Origin: an uncultured Porphyromonadaceae bacterium
Lineage (GTDB): Bacteria; Bacteroidota; Bacteroidia; Bacteroidales; UBA11471
DNA length: 64,000 nucleotides
Direction: 5' to 3'
NCBI GenBank assembly: GCA_900547555.1
Contig: URHG01000002.1
Location: 73,236 to 137,235 of the forward strand
Position numbers and translations under genes: made by a program
Notes under the pieces: generated by a model
Told to the model about the DNA's origin: nothing
Database searches by the model: none
Seen by the model: only the letters and a program-made list of their open reading frames with translations
Shown here: positions 41,412 to 50,228 of the stretch, piece by piece
How positions within the stretch are numbered: position 1 is the first letter of the stretch
How the letters are laid out: every line of letters starts with the position of its first letter

Positions 41412-43073
41412 TTACTTTTTCTTACGGGGAGGACGGCGGTCGCCGCTCTTTTTCATTTCTTTTTTCTCGTCGGGGCTTCCGATAGAAGGTTTCCGCCCGA
41501 TGACGTAACTGCGTATGGCCTCGTCGCCATGTGGTCGATTGCGGCGGAAGCGGGAAATTTTTATTTCATCATCGTAGTCGTATTCGGCGGCGAATTTCTT
41601 TTCGTACGTTTCTTTTTCGTCCCATCTTTTCCCGAATTGTGCGGAGCGGAAACCCTTTTCTCCGTTGTTGTTTCGGAAATCATTCGATCGTTTGCCGAAC
41701 GGATTTTCTTCCCGATTCCCGCGATAGAGTGTAGAATGTTTTTCTTCACGGTTATCTTTACGGAATCGTTCTTCCTGTTGGGGGCGTTTACGGTCGTCGA
41801 ATGAGTAGCGTCCTTTGGGTTTGGTATTTCGGCGAGAATCGAATTTACGTTCCGGATATTTTTTGTCGAGGATTTCGTCTTTTTCGGCATGGTCTCGTTT
41901 GAAACCTCCCGTTTCGCGCTTGAAATCATTGTATTTTCCGTCGAAAATCTCGTATTTGCGGAATTCGCATTCGAGAGCGCCGTTCATCATGGGAACGCGG
42001 GCGGCTGCTTTCAGTCCGATGTGGTCGAAACATTCGTCACGATAACTGAGTACCCACGCATCGAAACCTTTGAATACATGTTTCAGTTGGGTTCCGATCA
42101 TCGAGTACAGTCCCATGAGGTCGTCGCTGGTGATACGTTCTCCGTAAGGCGGATTGGTGACCAGAAGACCACCCGGTTTTATATCGCTTTCGACATATTG
42201 CTGCATGGGTTTTACGGCGATGTCGATATAGCGGCTCATACCGGCGTTTTTGATATTGGCGGTCGCTATTTCTACGGCAATGGGAGAAATGTCGCTGCCG
42301 TAGATTTTATGTTCGAACGGGTGTTCGCTGCTTTCGTCTTCATAGAGTCGGTCGAACAGCTCTTGATCGAAATCGTTCCAGTGTTTGAATGCGAAATCTT
42401 TCCGGTAGATTCCGGCCGGTGTTCCTGTTGCGATGAGAGAGGCCTCGATGAGGAGGGTACCCGACCCGCACATGGGGTCGATGAAGTCCCGGCTTCCGTC
42501 CCAGCCGGCCAACAGCAGCAATCCCGCAGCCAGTACTTCGTTGAGCGGGGCTTCGGTCTGGGCGGTACGGTATCCTCGTCGGTGCAGCGACTCGCCCGAG
42601 CTGTCGAGCGATAAGGTGCAGGTGGTCTGGTTGATATGCAGGTTGATGAGAATATCGGCATTGCTCAACCGTACCGAAGGACGTTTTCCGAAACGTTCAT
42701 TGAAAAAATCGGCGATGGCATCTTTGGCCCGATAAGTTACGAACTTGGAATGGCGGAACTCATCGGAGTAGACGACCGGATCGATCGAAAAAGTCATTTC
42801 GGGCGTGAGGTACTCTGTCCAGTCCATCGCTTTTATTTGGGCGTAGAGTTCGTCGGGGTCTCCGGCTGTAAAGGTATAGATGGGTTTGAGTATGCGCAGT
42901 GCAGTGCGGCAGTGCAGGTTGGTTTTGTAGAGAAGTTCCTTGTCGCCGGTAAACGAGACCATTCGCCGGCCTATTTCTATGTCTTTACCGCCGAGCGCGG
43001 CTATTTCCGAAGCGAGAACCTCTTCGAGTCCTTGGAAAGTTTTAGCGATGAATGTCGATGTGGCTGATTGCAT
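41412..43073 (-). CDS. rlmL: THUMP-domain rRNA (guanine-N2) methyltransferase, RlmL type, with long basic tail
   Basis: 553 residues. Residues about 1-170 are the ferredoxin-like and THUMP RNA-binding part (FIAKTFQGLEEVLASEI). Residues about 170-380 are the Rossmann methyltransferase with FIDPMCGSGTLLIEA and the catalytic VTNPPYGER. It is expected to methylate 23S rRNA. Residues about 385-553 are an unusual tail of charged, low-complexity sequence (Arg, Lys, Asp, Glu, Asn; for example RKRPQQEERFRKDNREEK), which should be disordered and RNA-binding. The RlmK domain fused in E. coli is absent. The start codon shares one base with the cysE stop (TAATG). Confidence 0.9.
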   Translation of the reverse strand: MQSATSTFIAKTFQGLEEVLASEIAALGGKDIEIGRRMVSFTGDKELLYKTNLHCRTALRILKPIYTFTAGDPDELYAQIKAMDWTEYLTPEMTFSIDPVVYSDEFRHSKFVTYRAKDAIADFFNERFGKRPSVRLSNADILINLHINQTTCTLSLDSSGESLHRRGYRTAQTEAPLNEVLAAGLLLLAGWDGSRDFIDPMCGSGTLLIEASLIATGTPAGIYRKDFAFKHWNDFDQELFDRLYEDESSEHPFEHKIYGSDISPIAVEIATANIKNAGMSRYIDIAVKPMQQYVESDIKPGGLLVTNPPYGERITSDDLMGLYSMIGTQLKHVFKGFDAWVLSYRDECFDHIGLKAAARVPMMNGALECEFRKYEIFDGKYNDFKRETGGFKRDHAEKDEILDKKYPERKFDSRRNTKPKGRYSFDDRKRPQQEERFRKDNREEKHSTLYRGNREENPFGKRSNDFRNNNGEKGFRSAQFGKRWDEKETYEKKFAAEYDYDDEIKISRFRRNRPHGDEAIRSYVIGRKPSIGSPDEKKEMKKSGDRRPPRKKK

Positions 43074-43960
43074 TATTTTCGAGCTTTACTTTGTAAAATG
43101 CGGGCTTCCGGGGCTACGTCTTCGGTAACCCATATATTCCCGCCTATCGTGGCGCCGCGACCTATGGTGATGCGTCCCAGTATCGTGGCGTTGGAGTAGA
43201 CGATGACATTGTCTTCGAGAATGGGGTGGCGGGGTATGCCTTTAATGGGATTCCCGTTATCGTCGAGCGGGAAACTTTTGGCTCCCAGTGTTACCCCTTG
43301 ATAGAGTTTCACGTTTTTCCCGATGATGGCGGTCGCTCCGATTACGACACCCGTACCGTGATCGATCGAGAAATATTCTCCTATCGTGGCAGCCGGGTGT
43401 ATGTCGATTCCTGTCTCGGAATGAGCCATTTCGGTGAGGATTCTCGGGATAAGCAATACCCCTTGTGTGTATAATTGGTGGGCGACACGATAATTGATCA
43501 TGGCGCGTATGGCGGGATAACAATAGATGACTTCTCCGTAACTTTCGGCGGCCGGGTCACCGTTGTAGGTGGCGATGACGTCAGTTGCGAGGATACGGCG
43601 CAATTCGGGAAGTTTCCTGATGAAAGTCGAAGCGTGTTCTTCCGCTTTCTCATGCAACTCTTTGTCGCAGTCTCCTTCGGGCTTGTCGAGATTGAGAACG
43701 GAAAAAATTTGATTGCTGAGGAGAATATACAACCGTTCGGCCGTTGTACCCAAGTGGTAGCGCATGGTGAGACCGTTCAACCCCGATAACCCGAAATATC
43801 TCGGGAAAAGAAGTTTACGGCACAAATCGATGATTTCGCTCAGTTCTTCGATCGAGGGCATATGGCAACTGTCGTTACCGTTGTAGTTCGACGGACTTAA
43901 CGGGTCGGAGGCGGATAAGTTCTCTACGACTTCGGTGATGATATGCGTGTGCGAGGTCAT
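43073..43960 (-). CDS. cysE: Serine O-acetyltransferase (EpsC/CysE type)
   Basis: 295 residues from ATG 43960 (MTSHTHIITEV); an in-frame GTG at 44065 lies upstream in AT-rich non-coding-like sequence. It makes O-acetylserine for cysteine synthesis. Residues about 1-165 form the helical N-domain (LLFPRYFGLSGLNGLTM), longer than in E. coli, as in the EpsC group. Residues about 185-295 are the left-handed beta helix with DIHPAATIGEYFSIDHGTGVVIG, LYQGVTLGA, RHPILEDNVIVYSNATILG and the C-terminal end without a long regulatory tail. It is the first gene of the six-gene minus-strand run and overlaps rlmL by one base. Confidence 0.92.
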   Translation of the reverse strand: MTSHTHIITEVVENLSASDPLSPSNYNGNDSCHMPSIEELSEIIDLCRKLLFPRYFGLSGLNGLTMRYHLGTTAERLYILLSNQIFSVLNLDKPEGDCDKELHEKAEEHASTFIRKLPELRRILATDVIATYNGDPAAESYGEVIYCYPAIRAMINYRVAHQLYTQGVLLIPRILTEMAHSETGIDIHPAATIGEYFSIDHGTGVVIGATAIIGKNVKLYQGVTLGAKSFPLDDNGNPIKGIPRHPILEDNVIVYSNATILGRITIGRGATIGGNIWVTEDVAPEARILQSKARK

Positions 43961-44154
43961 CGTGGTGATGATTGATAATGAAATGACAAAGATAAGATAT
44001 TTTGCCGATACATACTTTCCCTTTTTCTCGAAAAGTGTCTCTATGCAAAAATGAGAGAGTATCACAATCTTTTTTGAGATCCTCTTTTCTCTATCTCATT
44101 TCATTTTCTCTGTCGTTGTTGCGGCTTATAATCGCCTGAATTGAATGATAAATG

Positions 44155-44606
44155 TGTCATTCCGGCGTATGTGAGGAATCTCTCACTTTTACTCGCTTTG
44201 GTAGAGATGCTTCGCTACTGCTCGAATGTCATTCCGAGCGAATGCGAGGAATCTCACGTTTCCGGGGCTTTGTGGAGATTCTTCCTCCCTACGGTCGTCA
44301 GAATGACATGTTTGTCATCTCGAACGTATGTGAGAGATCTTATACAAAGCGTACTGTTTGGCCGGATTCTTCGAGGTTAATACCCCGAAGAGTGACATCG
44401 CACCGTAAAGTACTGCAACGTCTGTCATTCCGAAGCGTATGCGAGGAATCTTATGAGAATGTACGTTTGGTGGGAGATTCTTCATTTCACTTCGTTCCAT
44501 TCAGAATGACATTCCTGTCATCTCGAACGAAAGTGAGAGATCTCATGCCATACGCTCTCTTGGTAGGAGATTCTTCACTCCGCTTTCGCTGCGTTCAGAA
44601 TGACAG
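44155..44606. repeat. Palindromic repeat array B
   Basis: The 945-base gap between cysE and the PepSY gene has no credible gene; open frames across it are repeat artefacts. It carries five palindromic units of about 75-90 bases: 44155-44228 (decayed), 44227-44308, 44313-44395, 44422-44510 and 44516-44605. Types alternate: TGTCATTCCGA...GAGGAATCT and TGTCATCTCGAA...GAGAGATCT, each ending AGATTCTTC ... CAGAATGACA. From about 44395 to 44513 it is nearly identical to array A (7903-8022), including the small spacer palindrome with ACCGTAAAGTACT in its centre. Confidence 0.85.
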
Positions 44607-44613
44607 TTGTCTG

Positions 44614-44641
44614 TTACTTCTTTCCCGCCGCAAAGAAGTAA
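44614..44641. repeat. Perfect inverted repeat at head of a second intergenic element
   Basis: TTACTTCTTT (44614-44623) and AAAGAAGTAA (44632-44641) form a 10 bp stem with an 8-base CCCGCCGC loop. It begins a GC-rich stretch (to about 44810) without coding character that follows array B directly. Confidence 0.6.
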
Positions 44642-44837
44642 GTAAGAAAGGTCGCCCTCTCGTTATCGGGGATTCTTGCCTTTCGCTTCGGTCGCCGACG
44701 GGGGCTGTGGAACTCGCTGCACTCAAACAGTTCTCGCCCTCTTTCCGCCTTCTCCCTCGCTCCCGGTAGCCCGATAAGGGTATGCCTTCGATTCCTTTTT
44801 CTGAAATTACCGGTTGCCAGACCTCGAAATGGTAAAA

Positions 44838-44880
44838 CAAATAGAGTATGTCGAAGAAACATAACGACATACTCTATTTG
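44838..44880 (-). terminator. Rho-independent terminator of the PepSY gene
   Basis: CAAATAGAGTATGTCG (44838-44853) pairs perfectly with its complement at 44865-44880, 16 bp, 11-base loop. The minus strand continues with TTTTACC. It is 26 bases past the stop at 44906. Confidence 0.85.
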
Positions 44881-44905
44881 CTTTATTCCTCGAAAGCCAT
44901 ATCTT

Positions 44906-46036
44906 TTAAGCCTTATGTTTTTTACGAATCCACTTTTTTATCCACAGATAGTAACCGGTCAGAGGGAGGGAAGCACCGCCCAAAGCGGCGATAAAATAGA
45001 GTATGCGGGTGAATGTTCCACCCCAATTCCCGACGTGTACCGAATATATCCAGCCTCGTATTTTACCCGATTTTTCGGTATCTTTGTATAAGTTGACCGA
45101 GGTAATCGTTCCATTATCGGGATCGAAGGTATAGCGATCGGAGGCTCTCTGATTTCCGAGACGGTCGAAGGCGACAGTCGCCGTGCCGTCCGAGACGGTA
45201 ATCTGTTTATACCCGTCGTTTTGTTTGGCCAGTTCTTCATATACTTGCTGCCAATATGCGTATGATACGGCCGGTTTTGTGTCGGCGTGTTCGTTGTTCT
45301 TCTCTTTACCGTGTGATGAGGAAGAAGTCTTTCCCGATTTCCGCTGTTGAACTTCTACACCGAAAATACGGTAGAATCCCGTCCGATACCACGAGAACGA
45401 CCAGGTCAGCCCCGTGAGAGCCATAACCAATAGGAACAGGAGTATGTACATACCGCCGGCGACATGAAGGTCGTACCAAAAACGTTTCAATCCTTTTCCA
45501 GTCGAAATTTTCAGACTGTTTACAAGAGCTTTCCGTGTACGGGGCCACCAGATGACAATACCTGAAATCAGGATAAAGACGAATATCAACGTACTTATAC
45601 CGACAACCAGTTTACCGACGAATATATCACTGCCGGGTTTCATGCTGTCGAGCAGCCACCGGTGCAATTTGAACATGGTGAGAAAAAACGGAGACCGCTC
45701 GTATTTTCCGAGGACTTCGCCGGTGTACGGGTCTACGAACAAGGACGAACGTCGGGGCTTGGACAGACTTACCTGATACGATCTTTCGGGGTCGGCGAAA
45801 ATGTTAAGTCCGGTTGCCGTTACATCGTCGGGAAGTATTCCGGCGACGTTTTCCATGATTTTGTCGGCGGGTAACGGAACTTCTTTTACCTCTTTTACAT
45901 AGTAAAGGTCATGGCGGAAGATTTTCATGATCTCCGTTTCGAATACCAGCATGGCACCCGAGAAGCAAATCAGTGTGATGATAAGTCCGAAAGGGACGGA
46001 AAGCCATAAATGTATATGACGAAAAATTTTTCTCAT
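44906..46036 (-). CDS. PepSY-associated inner-membrane protein
   Basis: 376 residues. It starts RKIFRHIHLWLSVPFGLIITLICFSGAMLVFE, the classic first helix of PepSY_TM (PiuB/FhuF-associated) proteins; three more helices follow at about 140-160 (LVVGISTLIFVFILISGIV), 190-212 (LHVAGGMYILLFLLVMALTGLTW) and 345-368. Periplasmic loops contain PepSY-type beta segments (VSLSKPRRSSLFVDPYTGEVLG and ITVSDGTATVAFDRLG) and a charged Ser/Lys linker near 235. Such proteins are thought to reduce or release metal from imported siderophores. It is the last gene after the TonB receptor and DUF4374 genes, but a strong hairpin (46052-46094) separates it from them. Confidence 0.88.
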   Translation of the reverse strand: MRKIFRHIHLWLSVPFGLIITLICFSGAMLVFETEIMKIFRHDLYYVKEVKEVPLPADKIMENVAGILPDDVTATGLNIFADPERSYQVSLSKPRRSSLFVDPYTGEVLGKYERSPFFLTMFKLHRWLLDSMKPGSDIFVGKLVVGISTLIFVFILISGIVIWWPRTRKALVNSLKISTGKGLKRFWYDLHVAGGMYILLFLLVMALTGLTWSFSWYRTGFYRIFGVEVQQRKSGKTSSSSHGKEKNNEHADTKPAVSYAYWQQVYEELAKQNDGYKQITVSDGTATVAFDRLGNQRASDRYTFDPDNGTITSVNLYKDTEKSGKIRGWIYSVHVGNWGGTFTRILYFIAALGGASLPLTGYYLWIKKWIRKKHKA

Positions 46037-46051
46037 AAGTCGGTTACAGTA

Positions 46052-46094
46052 AAAAAGCCTGCCGGAAAGACAATCATTCCCGGCGAGGCTTTTT
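46052..46094 (-). terminator. Internal terminator/attenuator before the PepSY gene
   Basis: AAAAAGCCTGCCGG (46052-46065) pairs with CCGGC-G-AGGCTTTTT (46080-46094), one bulged base, and the minus strand runs into TTTTTTACTG. It lies 15 bases before the PepSY ATG (46036). Confidence 0.8.
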
Positions 46095-46130
46095 CTAATT
46101 TACATTATACCATTGTTGGATTATCGGGTA

Positions 46131-47582
46131 TTATTGTGCGGCCAGTTTACCTACGCCGCTTACTTGCGTGGCTACGACCGTCAGGCCTTTGGTCGCTGTT
46201 GCGGAAGCCGGGTCGATTTTGTAGATGGCGGGGTAACCGTCGGTTGTGGTAACGGCGATATAGGCATTACCGTTCTCGATATACGGCGTGTTTCCGAATC
46301 CCGAAATTTTGTCGGTCGAGGGAAGTCCCGAAACGAAGGTCAATTTTCCGGTAGATCCTTTGAATATGGCAAGGCGGTTCGCTGTTTTATCCGATGCGGT
46401 GATTTCTTTGTCATAGCACAGGAACAGGAAGTAATCGCCCGAAATGAACCAGCTGCGGAGGAAAGCGGCTTCTTTTCCACTGTCGTCGGTGAGGGGGAAA
46501 TAATAGTTTTCATCGAATTCTTTCGTGGTGGTATTGATACGCACTGCACCCGACGGTAAAGAGGTTTTTTGAAGGTCGCTTTTCATCGTTTTGGCGTAGC
46601 TGGGCGAGAATACATAAACGTAACCGTCGTCGGCTTTCCAGAGCATTTGGTAGTATTGCGACCTGTTACGTCCGCAGGCATAACTGATTTTGTCGGTCTT
46701 GATGAGTTTTTTACCGGTCAGCGAGTTATCGTCGAAGATAGCTACCCAGCACTCATCGGGGTATTGTGTCCATTGCAGTTCGTCCTTATCGTATGCACCG
46801 CTACCGCTGCCACCCGACTCGGTCTTGATCAAAGAAGCGTAGTCGCCGTCTTTACGTACCCACTTGTGGGGATTGCCGTCTTCATCTTTCTGCATACAGC
46901 CGTATTGGCTCAAGCCCATCGGGACGGCGGCGGCATACACTTCGGTGCCTACTTGTTCGATACCGGCCAGTGTTACGTACTCTCCGTTACCCAAGAAATT
47001 TTCCGAAAGGTATGCTTGTTCGTTGGTATTGTTGGAAGAGACATTTTCATTGTTTACATCGAGGTAAGAAATCAAGAACGATTGCGGGGTATATCCGTTT
47101 TCGTCGTTCCATGCTGTGGGACCGTCGCCGGTCGAGGTGGTCATGATATATTCGTCATAAAACCCGTATGTGGTGAATCGTTTAAGCTCATACTCTTTGG
47201 CTCGCTTGTTCATGTCGAAACTTGCATCGAGAGTAAACGATTGCGTTGTTCCGGAGTTTCCTTGATGATAGTTGAGCGCATACAACCTGATGTCTTTATA
47301 GAATACCCAATATGTAGCACCTTCGTTTACGAGGCCTTGTGCGTCGGCCGATACTTTGTAATTCGGGTCGTCCAGTCTATCGGCAGTCAGCAATACGTTG
47401 GTCGAGTTTCCCGATGCCTCTACCGTTGCGGCGATCACATAATTCCCTTGTTTTACTTCTGTCAGAGTGTTCAGCTCGGTATTGCCTCCGCCGTTTGAGC
47501 CGTCGTCGTCCGAGCAAGAAGTAAATACCATTCCGGCCATTGCTGTCGCAAAGAGTCCGGCGAATAGAAATCTTTTTTTCAT
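46131..47582 (-). CDS. DUF4374 lipoprotein
   Basis: 483 residues. Signal peptide and lipobox VFTSC (Cys about 23), followed by an Asp/Gly/Asn-rich linker (SDDDGSNGGGNTELN). The mature part, from LTEVKQGNYVIAATVEAS, reads as a beta propeller with repeated strands (YVIAATVE, YWVFYKDIRLYALNY, YVYVFSPSYAKTMKS, NAYIAVTTTDGYPAIYKID), the plan of DUF4374. DUF4374 proteins sit beside TonB receptors for iron or haem compounds in many Bacteroidetes and probably form a lid or capture subunit at the cell surface. It lies 36 bases behind the receptor gene. Confidence 0.85.
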   Translation of the reverse strand: MKKRFLFAGLFATAMAGMVFTSCSDDDGSNGGGNTELNTLTEVKQGNYVIAATVEASGNSTNVLLTADRLDDPNYKVSADAQGLVNEGATYWVFYKDIRLYALNYHQGNSGTTQSFTLDASFDMNKRAKEYELKRFTTYGFYDEYIMTTSTGDGPTAWNDENGYTPQSFLISYLDVNNENVSSNNTNEQAYLSENFLGNGEYVTLAGIEQVGTEVYAAAVPMGLSQYGCMQKDEDGNPHKWVRKDGDYASLIKTESGGSGSGAYDKDELQWTQYPDECWVAIFDDNSLTGKKLIKTDKISYACGRNRSQYYQMLWKADDGYVYVFSPSYAKTMKSDLQKTSLPSGAVRINTTTKEFDENYYFPLTDDSGKEAAFLRSWFISGDYFLFLCYDKEITASDKTANRLAIFKGSTGKLTFVSGLPSTDKISGFGNTPYIENGNAYIAVTTTDGYPAIYKIDPASATATKGLTVVATQVSGVGKLAAQ

Positions 47583-47618
47583 TGTCTTTTTTATTGGATT
47601 AGAATTTGTGTTTCCTCT

Positions 47619-50009
47619 CTATTTCCCGAAGTACACGCGTACTTTCCCGTAGAATGCCCGCCCGGCTTTTTGCAGGCTGAAATTGTCGTACAGTTTCTCG
47701 TTGGTCAGGTTGCGGCATTCGAAAGAGAAATTGTATCTGCCCTTCCGTATGCTGTAACTTACCGTCAGGTTGTGCGAGAACTGGTTGGGTACGACAAAGT
47801 CGCTCTTTTTCCCGATAGCCTGTGAGTAGTAAGAGAAACTGTGCAGATACAGGTTATCGTAGGTTACGGTGAGTACGTTGCCTTTTTTGAAAAGTCCGTG
47901 CCAATAGAAGTTTATATCGCTATCGGAGAATATGTACGGGACGTTGGGCATTCTCGACTTGTAGGCGAGATTCTTTACGGTGTTGCCCATACTGCCTATT
48001 TGGTATTCTTCATTGTCGCGCACGTCCATCTTTGTGAAATTTCCGCCTATGCTCAACCATTTACTGAAACCGTAGCGGGCCGATATATTGAAACCTTTTG
48101 TCAGAACTTTGCCATAGTTGATGTACGTGGCATTTTCTTTCCCTCCGCTCAGGTCTTGAATGTTACGTTGTATATAGTCTTGCGTGTTGCGGTAGATGAA
48201 TCCCCCTTCGACATAAACGGAATGTTTTCCGAATGTCTTGGTGTAGCTGAGGTTGACGTTGATGTTGTTGCTGTTTTCGGGTCGAATGGCGATATTTCCA
48301 CTTTCCAGATCTTCATCGCCGAACATTTCTTCGATCGTCGGCAGGCGGTATGCTTTTTCATAGGAAAATTTGGTTTGCAGTCCCGATAAAATAAAATAGG
48401 TCCCTGCGATACCATATCCCCATGAATCGGTCGTGCGGCTGGTACGCACGTAGTCGCTGGCATTGTCGTCCGTCGCCATCGGGCCGGCAACGTATTGACG
48501 GTAATATTTCCCGAAGACCGACAGATTCCAGCGGTCCGAGGGCATCAACCGATATGAAAGTCCGGCGATGTTTTTTCGGGTTTCTTTGGCAATGGCGTCG
48601 GTTGCTTCCTCTTCGGCGAGCAGGCTCGTATTGTTCCGGTGGAATGCGTTCCATACGTTATTGAACGTGAGCATGTGTATGCGCGCTATTTGGTAATTGA
48701 CCGTCAACGTGGCGTTCCAGTTGTCGTTGTTGGAGCGGGTGTGTTGATACGATTGTTCACCCCGGGAGTTCATCAGTTTTTTTTCTCCCAGCCAGTTGTA
48801 TTCGTAGCGTGTCGTATCTACGTTGTAGGTGATGTTGCGGTTGTAGTTGGCGGTAAGTACCACATCGAGGCCTTTGGTGAAGAGGTTGTGTTTGTTGTAT
48901 TCGAGCGACGGCATCAGCGAGTGCCCTTTGCGATGTTTCTCCCCGAATACGGTTTTTTGTCTCACACCCGTTTGTATCTCTTGGTACATGTTGGAGTAAG
49001 TGAATCCGAACATCAGGCGGTCGGCCCAGCGTTTGTCTTCTACTCCGATTTTGGCTACGACAGCTTCGTTGTGATAGGTGTCGTGAAACCGTTTTACCCG
49101 TTCCGTCTTTTCGGTATCGAAATCGGTCGTCCCGTCTTCTTTGTAGCGTTTTATCGGGGCATCGACGTGATAGTCGTTGTCCGAGTAGTTTTGGAATGCA
49201 TTTATTTCATACGTGAAACCGTTTTTGAACGTCTGTCCGAAATTGATATACGATTTATGCGTGTTGAAAGAGCCGTAAGAATAAGAGGCATCGACAAACC
49301 AGTTTCTGCGCTTCTTGTTGGTAACGATGTTGATGACACCTCCCAGGGCATCGGTTCCGAACCCTACGGGCACGACGCCTTTGTATACTTCGATGCGGTC
49401 GGCAAAGTTTATGGGGATATTGTTCAGCCCGAAAGAGCTGCCGACCCCTTCCTGCGGCACGCCATCGATGAATATTTTCACATGTTTCCCGCTGAACCCG
49501 TCGAGCGTGATACTGGTGCTGGAACCCAGTCCTCCCGACTCTCGGACTTTTACGCCGGGGATTTTTGCCAATGAGCCGGCCAGATCTTGTGTCGTGTTGT
49601 GCAGATTTTTTGCGTCGAGAGCAATTGCGTTATAGGCCGACTTGTTGATGCGGTTCACACCGTTTGCTCCTGTTACGGCAACCTCTTTCAGCGATTTTAT
49701 GTCGGGTTCTATAACGATGTTGAGTTTGGTTCTTTCTCCGTCGGTTATCTCTATGGTTTTTTCGACGGTTTTGTATCCGAGTGCCGTAACGACCAGCGTG
49801 TATTTCCCGGCTGGGGCTTTTATGTGATAGAGACCGTCTTTGTTGGTTCCGCTTCCACGTGCCGAACCTTTCAGGTGTACGGTGGCGAAATTCACGGCCT
49901 CGCGGTCGGCAGTAACGATTCGTCCCGAGACGATCCCCTTATATTCGGAAAAAACGGAAATTGAAAATGTTAAAAATATAAATAGAAAACAGAGCTTTTG
50001 TACCTTCAT
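47619..50009 (-). CDS. TonB-dependent outer-membrane receptor with CarboxypepD_reg-like N-domain
   Basis: 796 residues from ATG 50009 (MKVQKLCFLFIFLTF), giving a signal peptide; a start at 50057 only adds a basic stretch. Residues about 22-110 are the carboxypeptidase-regulatory-like domain (GIVSGRIVTADREAVNFATVHLKG). The plug follows (residues about 120-230: GVNRINKSAYNAIALDAKNL, GLGSSTSITLDGFSG, DALGGVINIVTNKK), then a 22-stranded barrel ending GKVRVYFGK. It lacks a SusC-type SusD partner; its DUF4374 and PepSY neighbours point to a siderophore, haem or similar metal complex. It is the first gene of the unit. Confidence 0.92.
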   Translation of the reverse strand: MKVQKLCFLFIFLTFSISVFSEYKGIVSGRIVTADREAVNFATVHLKGSARGSGTNKDGLYHIKAPAGKYTLVVTALGYKTVEKTIEITDGERTKLNIVIEPDIKSLKEVAVTGANGVNRINKSAYNAIALDAKNLHNTTQDLAGSLAKIPGVKVRESGGLGSSTSITLDGFSGKHVKIFIDGVPQEGVGSSFGLNNIPINFADRIEVYKGVVPVGFGTDALGGVINIVTNKKRRNWFVDASYSYGSFNTHKSYINFGQTFKNGFTYEINAFQNYSDNDYHVDAPIKRYKEDGTTDFDTEKTERVKRFHDTYHNEAVVAKIGVEDKRWADRLMFGFTYSNMYQEIQTGVRQKTVFGEKHRKGHSLMPSLEYNKHNLFTKGLDVVLTANYNRNITYNVDTTRYEYNWLGEKKLMNSRGEQSYQHTRSNNDNWNATLTVNYQIARIHMLTFNNVWNAFHRNNTSLLAEEEATDAIAKETRKNIAGLSYRLMPSDRWNLSVFGKYYRQYVAGPMATDDNASDYVRTSRTTDSWGYGIAGTYFILSGLQTKFSYEKAYRLPTIEEMFGDEDLESGNIAIRPENSNNINVNLSYTKTFGKHSVYVEGGFIYRNTQDYIQRNIQDLSGGKENATYINYGKVLTKGFNISARYGFSKWLSIGGNFTKMDVRDNEEYQIGSMGNTVKNLAYKSRMPNVPYIFSDSDINFYWHGLFKKGNVLTVTYDNLYLHSFSYYSQAIGKKSDFVVPNQFSHNLTVSYSIRKGRYNFSFECRNLTNEKLYDNFSLQKAGRAFYGKVRVYFGK

Positions 50010-50150
50010 TTGAAAGAATATATTACCTAATGAAAATCTTCGCAAAGATCCGTACAACTCTCAATCCGGGCAATACCTAAATAATGGTATTTTATATACT
50101 ATATAATACCGAGCTTTATTATTGTTCTTTTAGTAATATTTTATATACGA

Positions 50151-50184
50151 AAAATCTCCATTCCGAGACCGGAATGGAGATTTT
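50151..50184 (-). terminator. Terminator hairpin of sdh/frdCAB
   Basis: AAAATCTCCATTCC (50151-50164) pairs perfectly with GGAATGGAGATTTT (50171-50184), loop of 6 bases, 45 bases past the sdhB stop. Confidence 0.75.
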
Positions 50185-50228
50185 GATGTAGAATGGCAGA
50201 TGCGACTGTGCATCTGAATCCGCAAAAA

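Noticed and set aside
44152..44769. Open frame of 205 codons across array B
   Set aside because: It crosses the palindromic units; its protein repeats (CHSE, SRTKVRDL) are the translation of the repeat. No family character.
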